From: Candidatus Magasanikbacteria bacterium CG1_02_32_51
GTDB lineage: Bacteria > Patescibacteriota > Patescibacteriia > Magasanikbacterales > UBA922
Reading direction: 5' to 3'
NCBI GenBank assembly: GCA_001871435.1
Contig: MNVC01000045.1
Span: 1 to 44,271, forward strand
DNA: 44,271 nt
The notes below the pieces were generated by a model. The model ran no database searches. It worked only from the letters and a program-made list of their open reading frames with translations, and had not been told where the DNA came from. Both the position numbers and the translations under genes were made by a program. Shown here piece by piece: positions 1 through 9,557 of the stretch (position 1 is the first letter of the stretch; every line of letters begins with the position of its first letter).

Positions 1-756
1 TGAAAACACAAACCAATAAACAGCCCAAAGTATAAAAGGAATACTTAATAGTTGTCCTGTACTAAGTGGGAAGTCAAACAAATTAAATTTTTCCTTGAAA
101 AATTCTAAGATAAATCTAGTAGAAAAATAAAGAAGTAAAAATAAATTAGTGATAAAATATTGTGGAAGATTTTTGTATTTTTTGTAAACAAAATAAATTA
201 TTCCAAAAATGACCAAAGCAGTGAGCGATTCATAAAGTTGACTGGCATGTCTTAAGATCATTTGGCCATTATCAAATTTTGGGAAGTAAATACCCCATGG
301 CATTGTAGTTGGTTTGCCAACAATTTCCGAATTGAAAAAATTTCCCAAGCGAATGAAAGTAGCTAAAAGAGGAATTGGTATAACAAGTAAATCAAAATAT
401 TTTTTGATGTTTGTTTTTTTTATTTTTTGAAAAAGCCAAACTGTGATTAGAATACCAATAGTCATACCATGACTAGCTAGTCCACCGTGGTTGATCATGA
501 TTATTTCAGTAGGGTGTAATAAAAAATAATCTAGATTATAAAATATAATGTGTCCAAGTCGCGCACCAATTAGTCCGCCGATTATTAACCAAATACTAAG
601 GTCATATACTAGATCAAGGGAATATTTTTTTTCTTTGAATAATTTGTGATATATTAAAATGGTTAAGATGATTCCAATTGTCAAAAATAATCCGTACCAA
701 CGAATAGTGATAAAATTGTAATGAAAAATGATTGGATTTAAGTTGTCTATGAACAT
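1..756 (-). CDS. lgt: Prolipoprotein diacylglyceryl transferase, C-terminus cut by window edge
   Basis: Reverse translation from ATG at 756: MFIDNLNPIIFHYNFITIRWYGLFLTIGIIL...GARLGHIIFYNLDYFLLHPTEIIMINHGGLASHGMTIG; GARLGH and HGGLASHG are Lgt motifs. Missing from ORF track because it is open at the edge. Confidence 0.93.
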   Translation of the reverse strand, partial: MFIDNLNPIIFHYNFITIRWYGLFLTIGIILTILIYHKLFKEKKYSLDLVYDLSIWLIIGGLIGARLGHIIFYNLDYFLLHPTEIIMINHGGLASHGMTIGILITVWLFQKIKKTNIKKYFDLLVIPIPLLATFIRLGNFFNSEIVGKPTTMPWGIYFPKFDNGQMILRHASQLYESLTALVIFGIIYFVYKKYKNLPQYFITNLFLLLYFSTRFILEFFKEKFNLFDFPLSTGQLLSIPFILWAVYWFVFS

Positions 757-955
757 ATTTTTTTAAGGTGTTTTAAGATGAATTTATGAGATAAAAAGGT
801 TATAGATAAACATTATTTGTTGATTATAATTTAGTCTGATTATAGATAAAAAGGGTGGTATTGTCAACGTAGAATAATATATCCACAAATAAAACTTGTA
901 ATTATTTCAAAATATTGTTATAGTCTTTCTTGATTTTACAAATAACTATAAAACT

Positions 956-1225
956 ATGTCATCAGATGAAAATTATCTATTAGTCAAAACAGCATTATTA
1001 AGTCATGTACGAGAACTTTTTGAAGAAATAGAGTCTGAGTTAGCACGTTTTCATGAAGAAAAATTTGCTATGCTTGAAGATGCACTTGAAGGAGCATCTG
1101 ATATTGAAGAGCTACAAGTAGCTTTTTCTCAATGGTTCAATGACCAGGGTGAAGATTTGGATTTGGGCTATGAATTGGAAGAAATTTGGAATAATGCTCT
1201 AGATGATTTAGATGTTGATGTCTAA
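956..1225 (+). CDS. Hypothetical small acidic protein (89 aa)
   Basis: Intact ORF; TTGTAA-17 nt-TATAGT upstream (896-924); followed by a hairpin/T-run. Confidence 0.6.
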   Translation: MSSDENYLLVKTALLSHVRELFEEIESELARFHEEKFAMLEDALEGASDIEELQVAFSQWFNDQGEDLDLGYELEEIWNNALDDLDVDV

Positions 1226-1245
1226 TTCTTGAAATAAAACATTTA

Positions 1246-1279
1246 AAGTGGTACTATTTAGGTAGTGTCACTTTTTTTA
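1246..1279 (+). terminator. Probable Rho-independent terminator
   Basis: AAAGTGGTACTATTTAGGTAGTGTCACTTTTTTT imperfect hairpin plus T-run. Confidence 0.55.
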
Positions 1280-1282
1280 TGG

Positions 1283-1316
1283 TATCCTGATGTCGGCGAA
1301 GCACGACGAGGGATCT
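1283..1316. repeat. Dispersed palindromic element, TATCCTGA...AGATCC family, inverted copy
   Basis: tatcctgatgtcggcgaagcacgacgagggatct; its reverse complement matches the elements at 4871-4903 and 10998-11038. Confidence 0.55.
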
Positions 1317-1423
1317 TTCCTAAAGTTAAATAGTGAAGAATTATAAATCAAACAAAATAATTATTTACAGCGTAGCAAATTTTTAAGAAAGATATTTCGC
1401 TTCGCTCAATATGAAAAAATATT

Positions 1424-2395
1424 ATGCTCAATTATAAAAAACTAGGGTTTGTAAATACCAAGAAAATGTATACTGAAGCACTCAAAAAAAATTATGCTTT
1501 GCCAGGATACAATTTCAACAATATGGAACAATTGCAAGCTATATTGTCTGCTTGTTTGCAAACACAAAATTCTGTGGTGCTTCAAGTCTCCAAAAAAGCC
1601 TATGAGTATATGGAAGAAAATTTGATTTATCATCTAGTACAAGGTGCTATCGCAACTATGAAAAGTCAAGCCAAGAAAATGAAATTAAAACCAATTGAAG
1701 TAGCTTTACATCTTGATCATGGTGATAGTTATGAACTTTGTGTCTCGGCTATCAAAAATGGTTTTTCTTCGGTAATGATTGATGGTTCTCATTTGTCTTA
1801 TAAAGAAAATATAAAGTTGACAAAAAAAGTTGTAGACTTTGCACACAAATATAATGTGACAGTGGAAGGAGAATTAGGAGTACTTGCTGGAGTAGAGGAT
1901 TATGTCTCAGCTGAGAATCAAGTTTATACTAGACCAGAAGATGTAAAAGATTTTGTGGGCAAGACTGGTGTAGATTCTTTGGCGATTGCTATTGGAACTT
2001 CTCATGGCGCTTACAAATTTAAGCCTGGACAGCAACCAAAAATACGTTTGGATATTTTGCGAGAAATTGAAAAGAAATTGAAAAATTTTCCAATTGTGAT
2101 GCATGGTTCTTCTTCAATACCAAAAGAAGCTGTAAATAAAATAAATAAATACGGTGGAAAGATGGAGCATGCCGTAGGTATTGATCCTAAACAACTTTGT
2201 GAGGCCGTCAAAACGCCAGTCTGTAAAGTTAATATTGATTCTGATAGTAGAATGACTATGACAGCAGGTATTCGTGAATCATTGGCAAAAAATCCAGAGA
2301 ATTTTGATCCTAGGGGTTATATGGGTTTTGCCCGTGAGGCATTAGTAGAGATGTATAAGAAAAAAAATATTGAAGTTTTAGGTTGTGGAAAATAA
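1424..2395 (+). CDS. fba: Class II fructose-1,6-bisphosphate aldolase
   Basis: ALHLDHGDSYELC, GFSSVMIDGSHLSYKENI, VEGELGVLAGVED, AIGTSHGAYKF motifs. Confidence 0.93.
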   Translation: MLNYKKLGFVNTKKMYTEALKKNYALPGYNFNNMEQLQAILSACLQTQNSVVLQVSKKAYEYMEENLIYHLVQGAIATMKSQAKKMKLKPIEVALHLDHGDSYELCVSAIKNGFSSVMIDGSHLSYKENIKLTKKVVDFAHKYNVTVEGELGVLAGVEDYVSAENQVYTRPEDVKDFVGKTGVDSLAIAIGTSHGAYKFKPGQQPKIRLDILREIEKKLKNFPIVMHGSSSIPKEAVNKINKYGGKMEHAVGIDPKQLCEAVKTPVCKVNIDSDSRMTMTAGIRESLAKNPENFDPRGYMGFAREALVEMYKKKNIEVLGCGK

Positions 2396-2428
2396 CTCTT
2401 TTAATTTTTTGACAAAATTTTCATATAA

Positions 2429-2456
2429 AAAAGACTAAGATTAGTCTTTTTTTGTT
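2429..2456 (+). terminator. Rho-independent terminator after fba
   Basis: AAAAGACTAAGATTAGTCTTTTTTTG. Confidence 0.8.
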
Positions 2457-2484
2457 TTTATCCACAAGTATAGTATAAAAAAAG

Positions 2485-2513
2485 TTGACAGTTTTTTAAT
2501 AATAAAATATACT
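2485..2513 (+). promoter_or_regulatory. Sigma70-type promoter for the TrmB-like gene
   Basis: TTGACA - 17 nt - TATACT; predicted start about 9 nt before ATG 2529. Confidence 0.65.
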
Positions 2514-2528
2514 AATATAAGCAAATAT

Positions 2529-3263
2529 ATGGATATTAATCTTTTCAAAAAAATAGGATTTTCTGACAAATCAGCCAAAGTTTACTTGGTTTTGCTTGGA
2601 CTTGGTCCAAGTTCTATACGTAAATTGTCTGATAGTCTTGATATGAATAGAGGGCAGGTCTATGAAATACTCAAAGAATTGCAAGAAAAAGAGGTAGTAA
2701 AATTTTTTAGAGAAGATACTAAACAGCTTTTTGTAGCTGATGATCCCGAAAGCTTGCGTAAATTGGTGGATAAAAAAGAACATGAACTAAAGATTATCAA
2801 CAAAAGTGTTGATATGGTGATTCCTGAGTTGCAGGCTCTTTATAATTCTGGGGGTAACAGGCCAGTTGCTAAATATTTCAAAGATGATGATATCAAAACA
2901 ATTTTGGAAGATGTTTTGGAGGCATGTGAATCATCTGAAGAAAAAATGTATCGTGTTTATTCGGCAGAAGGTGTGCGTGAACATTTATATGAAGATTTTC
3001 CATCCTTTAGTGATGCACGTATTGCCAAAAATATTACAGTAAAAGTAATTGCTACTGGTAATGGTGGGGAGCTTCGTGGTTTGGACGAAAGAAAATGGCT
3101 CAAACAAGAGAGCAAGACTCCGACCTACATTTTTATCTATCCAGGTAAGACGGCTTATATTTCTTTTGATGCTAAGGATAATTTGGTTGGTGTGATTATT
3201 GAAAATGTTGGGATTTGTGAAACACAGAAGATGATTTTTGATCAGGTTTGGAAGACGTTGTAA
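2529..3263 (+). CDS. TrmB-family transcriptional regulator
   Basis: N-terminal wHTH: LFKKIGFSDKSAKVYLVLLGLGPSSIRKLSDSLDMNRGQVYEILKELQEKEVV. Confidence 0.8.
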   Translation: MDINLFKKIGFSDKSAKVYLVLLGLGPSSIRKLSDSLDMNRGQVYEILKELQEKEVVKFFREDTKQLFVADDPESLRKLVDKKEHELKIINKSVDMVIPELQALYNSGGNRPVAKYFKDDDIKTILEDVLEACESSEEKMYRVYSAEGVREHLYEDFPSFSDARIAKNITVKVIATGNGGELRGLDERKWLKQESKTPTYIFIYPGKTAYISFDAKDNLVGVIIENVGICETQKMIFDQVWKTL

Positions 3264-3322
3264 GGATTTAGATATTTTTATATTTTAGAAAAAGTTTTAT
3301 TAGTTGTTTTCGTCTAATAAAT

Positions 3323-3390
3323 AGAGATAAGGAGATAAAATAGAGATAATAAAAAAATCCTTATCTCTATTTTATCTCCACTTATCTCTC
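3323..3390. repeat. Long AT-rich inverted repeat with GAGATAA sub-repeats
   Basis: agagataaggagataaaatagagataa / ttatctctattttatctccActtatctct: 27-bp arms with one bulge, 11-nt loop. Confidence 0.8.
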
Positions 3391-3444
3391 GTATAAAAAT
3401 AATAAGATATTGTTTTATTTAGAATAAAGTAAAGAAATGCATTT

Positions 3445-4074
3445 ATGTTCATTATTGATTTCGACGACACTCTATTTGATACCCAAGAGTTTAAACAAGC
3501 AATGGTTAAGAGTTTGGAAAGTGTTGGTGTTAGTAGAAAATTGTTTTGGCAGACCTATATTGAAGCTAGAATGTTGGTAGATGGAAGTCTTTCTTATTCT
3601 TTTGAAAGACATGCCAGAATTTTGGAAAAGCAAGGTTTTGATTATAATGAAATTTTAAGAAATTTTAATTTAATAAATATAAAAAATTTTCTTTTTTTAG
3701 ACGCTATTGATTTTTTGGAAAGTTTGAAAAAAATGGATCAAGATTTGTATTTGCTAAGTTTAGGTGATGAATTTTTTCAAAAATTAAAAGTTGGACAATG
3801 TAATATTGAAAAATATTTTAAAAAAGTTTTTTTTCTTAGTAAAAATAAAGAATTAGCGGTTAAAGAAATATTAGATGAGAACAGCGATAGTAATATCTTT
3901 TTTATTAATGATAAAATAGAGGAGAATTTGAAAATAAAAAATGATTTTCCTGAGATTGAAATAATTTTGAGACAAAGCTCAAATATCCCAGATGAGGAAT
4001 ACAAAAGTAGTGGAATTATTTATTTTCAAAATTTAACAGAAATAAAAAAATATGTTACAGATAAACTTAAATAA
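3445..4074 (+). CDS. HAD-like hydrolase
   Basis: MFIIDFDDTLFDTQ motif I (DxDxT); 209 aa. Confidence 0.75.
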   Translation: MFIIDFDDTLFDTQEFKQAMVKSLESVGVSRKLFWQTYIEARMLVDGSLSYSFERHARILEKQGFDYNEILRNFNLINIKNFLFLDAIDFLESLKKMDQDLYLLSLGDEFFQKLKVGQCNIEKYFKKVFFLSKNKELAVKEILDENSDSNIFFINDKIEENLKIKNDFPEIEIILRQSSNIPDEEYKSSGIIYFQNLTEIKKYVTDKLK

Positions 4075-4819
4075 AATTGGTGTAATAGTTTTGGCCGCTG
4101 GCAAAGGTACCCGTCTCAATTGTACTGACAGACCAAAAGTCATGCTTGATTTGAATGGTCAACCTATTGTGAAATACGTGATAGACACTTTGCGTAAAGT
4201 TGGTTTTAGTAATGAACAGATTTGTTTGGTGGTCGGCTTCAAAAATGAATTGGTGAAAGAATATTTTGGTGATACTTTTAGATATGCTCTTCAAGAACCA
4301 CAGTTGGGTACTGGACATGCAGTGATGATGGCTGAAAACGTGATGAAAACTAAATTTGAACATATTGTGGTAATCTATGGTGACTCACCATTTATCAGCG
4401 AAGAAACTATCCGAGCGATTGTTAGCAATAATGTTGAAAACAAGACTGCTGTGACAATGACATCAGTATTATCAGAAAATTATGGAGGTAGTAATGCTAG
4501 ATTTTTTGATTTTGGTAGAGTCGTTAGAGATGAAGCTGATAATATTTTGAACATCACCGAGAAAAAAGATTGTACTGAGGAGCAATTAAAAATAAAGGAA
4601 GGTAATGCTGGTTATTATTGTTTTGAAAGCAAGTGGCTTTGGGACAATTTGCCAAAAATAAAAAGTCACAATGTTCAAAGCGAATATTATTTGACCGACT
4701 TGGTGGATATTGCTATTTTTCAAGGTGAAAAAGTTGAGAGTGTGATAATACCTGCAGAGGAAACAATTGGAATAAATACTTCAGAACAATTGGAACAGGC
4801 TAAGAGAAAGTTAAAATAA
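4052..4819 (+). CDS. Sugar nucleotidyltransferase, GlmU-type UDP-GlcNAc pyrophosphorylase domain without acetyltransferase domain
   Basis: GVIVLAAGKGTRLN...RPKVMLDLNGQPIV, LGTGHAV, VIYGDSPF; 255 aa; next to glmS. Confidence 0.85.
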   Translation: MLQINLNKIGVIVLAAGKGTRLNCTDRPKVMLDLNGQPIVKYVIDTLRKVGFSNEQICLVVGFKNELVKEYFGDTFRYALQEPQLGTGHAVMMAENVMKTKFEHIVVIYGDSPFISEETIRAIVSNNVENKTAVTMTSVLSENYGGSNARFFDFGRVVRDEADNILNITEKKDCTEEQLKIKEGNAGYYCFESKWLWDNLPKIKSHNVQSEYYLTDLVDIAIFQGEKVESVIIPAEETIGINTSEQLEQAKRKLK

Positions 4820-4870
4820 CTAAACTAGTTTATTCATTAAAAAAGAACGTAGCTAAAACAAAAGTTTTCA

Positions 4871-4903
4871 GAGTCTACAGATCCTTCGCTACGCTTCAGG
4901 ATA
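4871..4903. repeat. Dispersed palindromic element, AGATCC...TCAGGATA family
   Basis: gagtctacagatccttcgctacgcttcaggata; same frame as 10998-11038. Confidence 0.6.
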
Positions 4904-4914
4904 ATAAAAATTAT

Positions 4915-6762
4915 ATGTGTGGAATAATCGGTTACATTGGCAAAAAGCAAGCTTTACCAGTCTTGATAAAAGGTTTGCGTCGTTTGGAATACCGTGGTTA
5001 TGATAGTGCTGGTGTGGCCATCTTGGAAACTGACCAAAATAAAACAGTCATAAAAAGAATTAGGGCTGTGGGTAGGATAGACAATTTGGCTGATAAAATA
5101 AAAGATGAAAAATTTGTTGGTCATGTAGGTATTGCTCATACTCGCTGGGCTACACATGGTGGTGTGACCGAAGAAAATGCTCATCCTCATTTTGGTTGTG
5201 ATGATAGATTAGCTATTGTTCATAATGGTATTATAGAAAATTATCGAGAAATAAAAGAAATGTTGGGTAACAGTCATACCTATAAAACCGAAACAGACAC
5301 AGAAATTTTGGCACATTTGATAGAGTCGTATTATCAAGGTGATTTGCGACTGGCTATAGAAAAAGCTTTATCCTTTGTGCGTGGTACTTATGCTCTTGTA
5401 GCTATACATAGTGATCATCCAGATATGGTTGTTGCTGCACGTCTTGGTAGTCCACTTGTAGTTGGTGTAAATTCTGTTGATGATAATGACGAATATTTTG
5501 TGGCTAGTGATGCCTCACCAATTTTGGCTTATACCAAAAAAGTAATTTTCTTGGATGATAATGAAGTTTTGGAAATTAGTAATGGCAAGATGAATACTTT
5601 TAATTTGAAAGATGAAATTGTCCAAAAAAATATAGAAGAAATAGAGTGGGATGAAAGTGAAGCTCAAAAACAAGGTTTTCCACATTTTATGCTTAAAGAA
5701 ATTTTTGATCAGCCAAGAGTTTTTGTGGATGCTATTCGTGGACGTTATGATTTAAAAAATGGTATTTCTTTTCTGGGTGGTCTCAACATGACCGAAGAAG
5801 AAATGCATAGTATTAATAAAATAATACTTATAGCTTGTGGTACAGCTTCTTATGCTGGTATGGTTGGTAAATACGCTTTTGAGCGTTTAGCAGAAATTTC
5901 TACGACTGTAGAAGTCTCTAGTGAATTTCGTTATAGTGATCCAATTGTTGATAACAAAACTTTGGTATTTGTACTTTCACAGTCTGGAGAGACAGCAGAT
6001 ACTTTGGCTGCTTTGCGTGAGGCCAAGCGCAAAGGTGCTTTTGTGCGTGGTATAGTCAATGTAATTGGGTCAAGTATTGCTAGAGAAACAGATGGTGGTA
6101 CTTATATCCACGCTGGTCCAGAGTTGGCTGTTGCTTCTACTAAAGCTTATACCAATACAGTAGCAGTGTTACTTTTGTATGCTCTACAATTTGGACGTTT
6201 GAAAAGAACAAGCTTGGTTACTGGGGAAAGAATGTTAAAAGCTATGCTTGAAATTCCAGAAAAAATGTCTAAAATTTTGGCACAAAGTGATAAAATAAAA
6301 GCCATTGCTCTAAAATACAAAGATTGTAAGAATATGATGTTTATTGGTCGTGGGATAAATTATCCAGTAGCTTTGGAAGGTGCTTTGAAACTAAAAGAGA
6401 TTTCTTATATTCATGCTGATGCTTTTCCTGGTGGGGAATTGAAACATGGCCATATTGCTTTGCTTAGTGAGGATTTTCCAATATTTGCTATTATGACCAA
6501 AGATCAACTTTATGATAAAATGAGAAGTAATGTAGAAGAAATAAAAGCTAGAAAAGCCCCAATTATACTTATTGCTACCGAAGGTGATGAAAGTGCTAAA
6601 AATTTGTCAGAAGATATTATTTTTGTTCCTGAAACTCTGGAATTGTTGGAACCACTTTTGAATAGTGTAGCTTTGCAATTGTTTGCCTACCATACAGCTG
6701 TATTGCTGGGACGTGATGTGGATAGACCACGCAATTTAGCAAAAAGTGTCACTGTTGAGTAG
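4915..6762 (+). CDS. glmS: Glutamine--fructose-6-phosphate aminotransferase (isomerizing)
   Basis: MCGIIGYIG N-terminal Cys, RLEYRGYDSAG, HTRWATHG, SQSGETADT, C-terminal RPRNLAKSVTVE. Confidence 0.97.
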   Translation: MCGIIGYIGKKQALPVLIKGLRRLEYRGYDSAGVAILETDQNKTVIKRIRAVGRIDNLADKIKDEKFVGHVGIAHTRWATHGGVTEENAHPHFGCDDRLAIVHNGIIENYREIKEMLGNSHTYKTETDTEILAHLIESYYQGDLRLAIEKALSFVRGTYALVAIHSDHPDMVVAARLGSPLVVGVNSVDDNDEYFVASDASPILAYTKKVIFLDDNEVLEISNGKMNTFNLKDEIVQKNIEEIEWDESEAQKQGFPHFMLKEIFDQPRVFVDAIRGRYDLKNGISFLGGLNMTEEEMHSINKIILIACGTASYAGMVGKYAFERLAEISTTVEVSSEFRYSDPIVDNKTLVFVLSQSGETADTLAALREAKRKGAFVRGIVNVIGSSIARETDGGTYIHAGPELAVASTKAYTNTVAVLLLYALQFGRLKRTSLVTGERMLKAMLEIPEKMSKILAQSDKIKAIALKYKDCKNMMFIGRGINYPVALEGALKLKEISYIHADAFPGGELKHGHIALLSEDFPIFAIMTKDQLYDKMRSNVEEIKARKAPIILIATEGDESAKNLSEDIIFVPETLELLEPLLNSVALQLFAYHTAVLLGRDVDRPRNLAKSVTVE

Positions 6763-6803
6763 TTTTTTTGGAGTTAAAATTTTTAGTAAATAATATGTTA
6801 GTT

Positions 6804-6867
6804 AGTTTATAAAGTTCATAAAGTTTTTATTTAAACTACTTTATAAACTTTAAGAACTTTATAAACT
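6804..6867. repeat. AT-rich inverted repeat, AGTTTATAAAGTTC family
   Basis: Left arm agtttataaagttcataaag (6804-6823), right arm ctttaagaactttataaact (6848-6867), one mismatch. Confidence 0.8.
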
Positions 6868-6883
6868 TTTAACTGTATGTTTT

Positions 6884-7852
6884 ATGAAAAACATTGTCAC
6901 AATTGGAGGAGGAAATGGGATGTCAACCACAGTAAACGCCTTGAAGAGATTTATTTCTGATATTTCTTTATCTGTGATTGTTGGTATGAGTGATTCAGGT
7001 GGTTCTTCTACTGGCAAACTTAGAAAAGAATTGGGTGTTTTACCTCCTGGAGATATTGTGAGAGCTATTTTGTCTGTTTCAAAATATGATTATTACTTTT
7101 TGAAACAAATTTTTTATAAAAATAGATTTTTTGATTCTGGTAAATTGACTAATCATAATATCGGAAATCTATTTTTAACTTTTACAGCACAATATAGTGA
7201 TTTTATGATAGCAGTGAGAGCTTTTGAACAAGCTCTAGAAGCTGTAGCTAAAGTCTATCCGACTACTCTTGAAAAATGTAATTTAGTCGCAGAGTTGGAA
7301 AATGGAGATATTATTTTTGGTGAAGCAGATATTGACGAACCAAAATATGACAAAAAATTGAAAATAAAAAAAATCTGGTTAGAAAAAGAAAATGAAAAAG
7401 AATCTCCGGTTATTTACTTAGGGGCAAAAGAAGCTCTGAAAAAAGCTGATTATATATTTTTTGGTCCAGGTGATCTTTATACTAGTGTGATTGCTACTAT
7501 TTTACCACAAGGTTTTTCGGAAACTCTAAAAAAATCTAAAGCAAAATTAATTTATGTTTTTGGTAATGCTTTTCATATTGAAGGGGAGACTGGCCCGACG
7601 ACTTTTAGTGAAGCAGTTTTGACTTTGGAAAAATATATTGGCAGAAAATTGGACGCTGTTATTTACAATAATCATGTTTTGAATAATAAAGAAATAGAAA
7701 AATATCTAGAGCGTGGCTGGGGGTTGATAAAATATGATAAAGAAAATTTGCCAGAGCATAATATTGTAGAATGCGATTATGAAAGGGTTGGTGGGGGACT
7801 TTGTCCAGATAAGTTGTCTGTTTCACTCAAAGAAATAATGGATTTAAAATAA
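6884..7852 (+). CDS. YvcK/CofD-family protein (gluconeogenesis factor-like)
   Basis: VTIGGGNGMSTTVNALK, GMSDSGGSSTGKLRKELGVLPPGD, NHNIGNLFL. Confidence 0.88.
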   Translation: MKNIVTIGGGNGMSTTVNALKRFISDISLSVIVGMSDSGGSSTGKLRKELGVLPPGDIVRAILSVSKYDYYFLKQIFYKNRFFDSGKLTNHNIGNLFLTFTAQYSDFMIAVRAFEQALEAVAKVYPTTLEKCNLVAELENGDIIFGEADIDEPKYDKKLKIKKIWLEKENEKESPVIYLGAKEALKKADYIFFGPGDLYTSVIATILPQGFSETLKKSKAKLIYVFGNAFHIEGETGPTTFSEAVLTLEKYIGRKLDAVIYNNHVLNNKEIEKYLERGWGLIKYDKENLPEHNIVECDYERVGGGLCPDKLSVSLKEIMDLK

Positions 7853-7856
7853 ATTT

Positions 7857-8189
7857 ATGGAAATACAAAAAAAGGAAATAAATAATGTCAAAGCTCTAAA
7901 ATATTTTGTCGAAAAAGATGGTAAAGAGGTTGGTAGAGCTTATGTTTATATTATTAAAAATGATTTACATGTTGATCCTTATGGACTTTTGGAAGATATT
8001 TTTGTAGATGAATCAGCTAGAGGAGGAGGGTTGGGTACTGAATTATTGAAGCAAGCGATTGCTGGCGCCAAAGAAGCTGGTTGTTACAAATTTGTCTCTA
8101 CCAGTCGTAAGAGTCGTGAAAATATTCATGCTTGGTATAGGAAAAATGGTTTTGAAGAATATGGATTGGAGTTTAGAATTACTTTTTAA
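7857..8189 (+). CDS. GNAT-family N-acetyltransferase
   Basis: IFVDESARGGGLGTELLKQAIAGAKEAGCYKFVST...WYRKNGFEEYG. Confidence 0.85.
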   Translation: MEIQKKEINNVKALKYFVEKDGKEVGRAYVYIIKNDLHVDPYGLLEDIFVDESARGGGLGTELLKQAIAGAKEAGCYKFVSTSRKSRENIHAWYRKNGFEEYGLEFRITF

Positions 8190-8191
8190 TA

Positions 8192-8262
8192 GCAGAATAA
8201 GCAAATTAAGCAGAATATGCAGAATAAGCTGTAAGCCTTGTGAGCCTCGTAGCCTTGTAAGC
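8192..8262. repeat. Short tandem-like repeats (AAGCAGAATA and GTAAGCCTTG units)
   Basis: agcagaataagcaaattaagcagaatatgcagaataagctgtaagccttgtgagcctcgtagccttgtaagcac. Confidence 0.6.
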
Positions 8263-8332
8263 ACTTTGATTTATTTTGTATCATTTAGAAAATATAAAAT
8301 TTTGAATTATTAAAATTTCAATTTAAATAAGT

Positions 8333-9556
8333 ATGAACCTATACGAATTTGAAGGTCGAGAATTACTCGAGAAACATGGTATTATAATTCCCGTAGGAGA
8401 AGTCGTCAGACGTGGTGATAATATTGCTGATGCTTATAGAAAATTAGGACTTGAAGAGGTTGTAGTGAAAGCACAAGTTTTGTCTGGTAAGCGTGGTAAA
8501 AATAATGGAATTAAATTTTGTAAAAATATTGAAGAAGTAAAAAAAGCAGTAAAAGAAATTTTTGAGATGTCTATTCGTGGACAATATGTTGCTTCTATAC
8601 TTATAACAGAAAAAATAAATATTGCATCAGAAAATTATTTGTCTATTACTTATGATACTAATCGCAAACAACCAGTTCTAATTTTTAGTGAAGATGGTGG
8701 AGTGGATATTGAAGATGTGGTAGAAGATAAAATTGTAAAAATACTTTTAGATATTAGAAAAAATAAATTACCAGAAAATATTTCTTTACCACAAGATATT
8801 TTGGTTGTTGCCGAAAATCTTTGGCAATGTTTTTTGGCAGAAGACACACGTCTGGTGGAAATAAATCCTTTGGTAAAAACTACGGATGGTAAAATCATAG
8901 CGCTTGATGCCAAGATTGCTCTTGATGATGATGCCTTCTATCGTCATTGTATTGAGGCTCAAGATCGGGCTAAAGAAAAAGGCTTAGATTCTGAGACAAT
9001 CACTGATTGGGCAAAATTTGAAACACGTACTATGCTTGGTCGCCCAGCAACAGAGCGTGAAATTGCTGTGCAAGAAATAGACAAAGGAGAAAAATATTAT
9101 CAAGGTACGGCTGGTAAGTACATTGAATTAGATGGGGATATTGCTTTGATTTTAAATGGTGGTGGTGCTAGTATTGCTAATATGGATGCGCTTATTAAAG
9201 TTGGTTTGAAACCAGCCAACTATACAGAATATTCTGGTAATCCTCCACGTGAAAAAGTCTATGCACTGGCCAAAATTGTTTTGTCTAAATCAGGAATAAA
9301 AGGTCTATGGATGTGCGGAGTTGTGGCTAATTTTACCAATGTAGAGGAAACCTTCAAGGGTATTGTGGATGCCTTAGATAAAATCAAACCTGCCTTTCCA
9401 ATAGTCGTGCGTCGGGCTGGACCTCATGACAAAGAAGGAATGAAATTGTTGGCAGATTGTGCTAAAAGAAATAATTTGAATATAAAAATATTTGGGAAAG
9501 AAATAAGTATGAGTGAGACTGCTCAGGTTTTGGCTGATTTAATAAATAAAAATTGA
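8333..9556 (+). CDS. ATP-grasp acyl-CoA synthetase, ATP-citrate lyase beta-like / citryl-CoA synthetase large subunit
   Basis: SucC-like fold with EINPLV; C-terminus NYTEYSGNPP, VVANFTNVEETFKGI, VVRRAGPHDKEGMKLL, IKIFGKEISMSETAQVL resembles ACLY/AclB more than SucC. Confidence 0.75.
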   Translation: MNLYEFEGRELLEKHGIIIPVGEVVRRGDNIADAYRKLGLEEVVVKAQVLSGKRGKNNGIKFCKNIEEVKKAVKEIFEMSIRGQYVASILITEKINIASENYLSITYDTNRKQPVLIFSEDGGVDIEDVVEDKIVKILLDIRKNKLPENISLPQDILVVAENLWQCFLAEDTRLVEINPLVKTTDGKIIALDAKIALDDDAFYRHCIEAQDRAKEKGLDSETITDWAKFETRTMLGRPATEREIAVQEIDKGEKYYQGTAGKYIELDGDIALILNGGGASIANMDALIKVGLKPANYTEYSGNPPREKVYALAKIVLSKSGIKGLWMCGVVANFTNVEETFKGIVDALDKIKPAFPIVVRRAGPHDKEGMKLLADCAKRNNLNIKIFGKEISMSETAQVLADLINKN

Positions 9557-9557
9557 T

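Noticed and set aside
8059-8313. 84-aa plus-strand ORF
   Set aside because: Overlaps the GNAT gene in another frame and runs into repeats; no recognisable domain.
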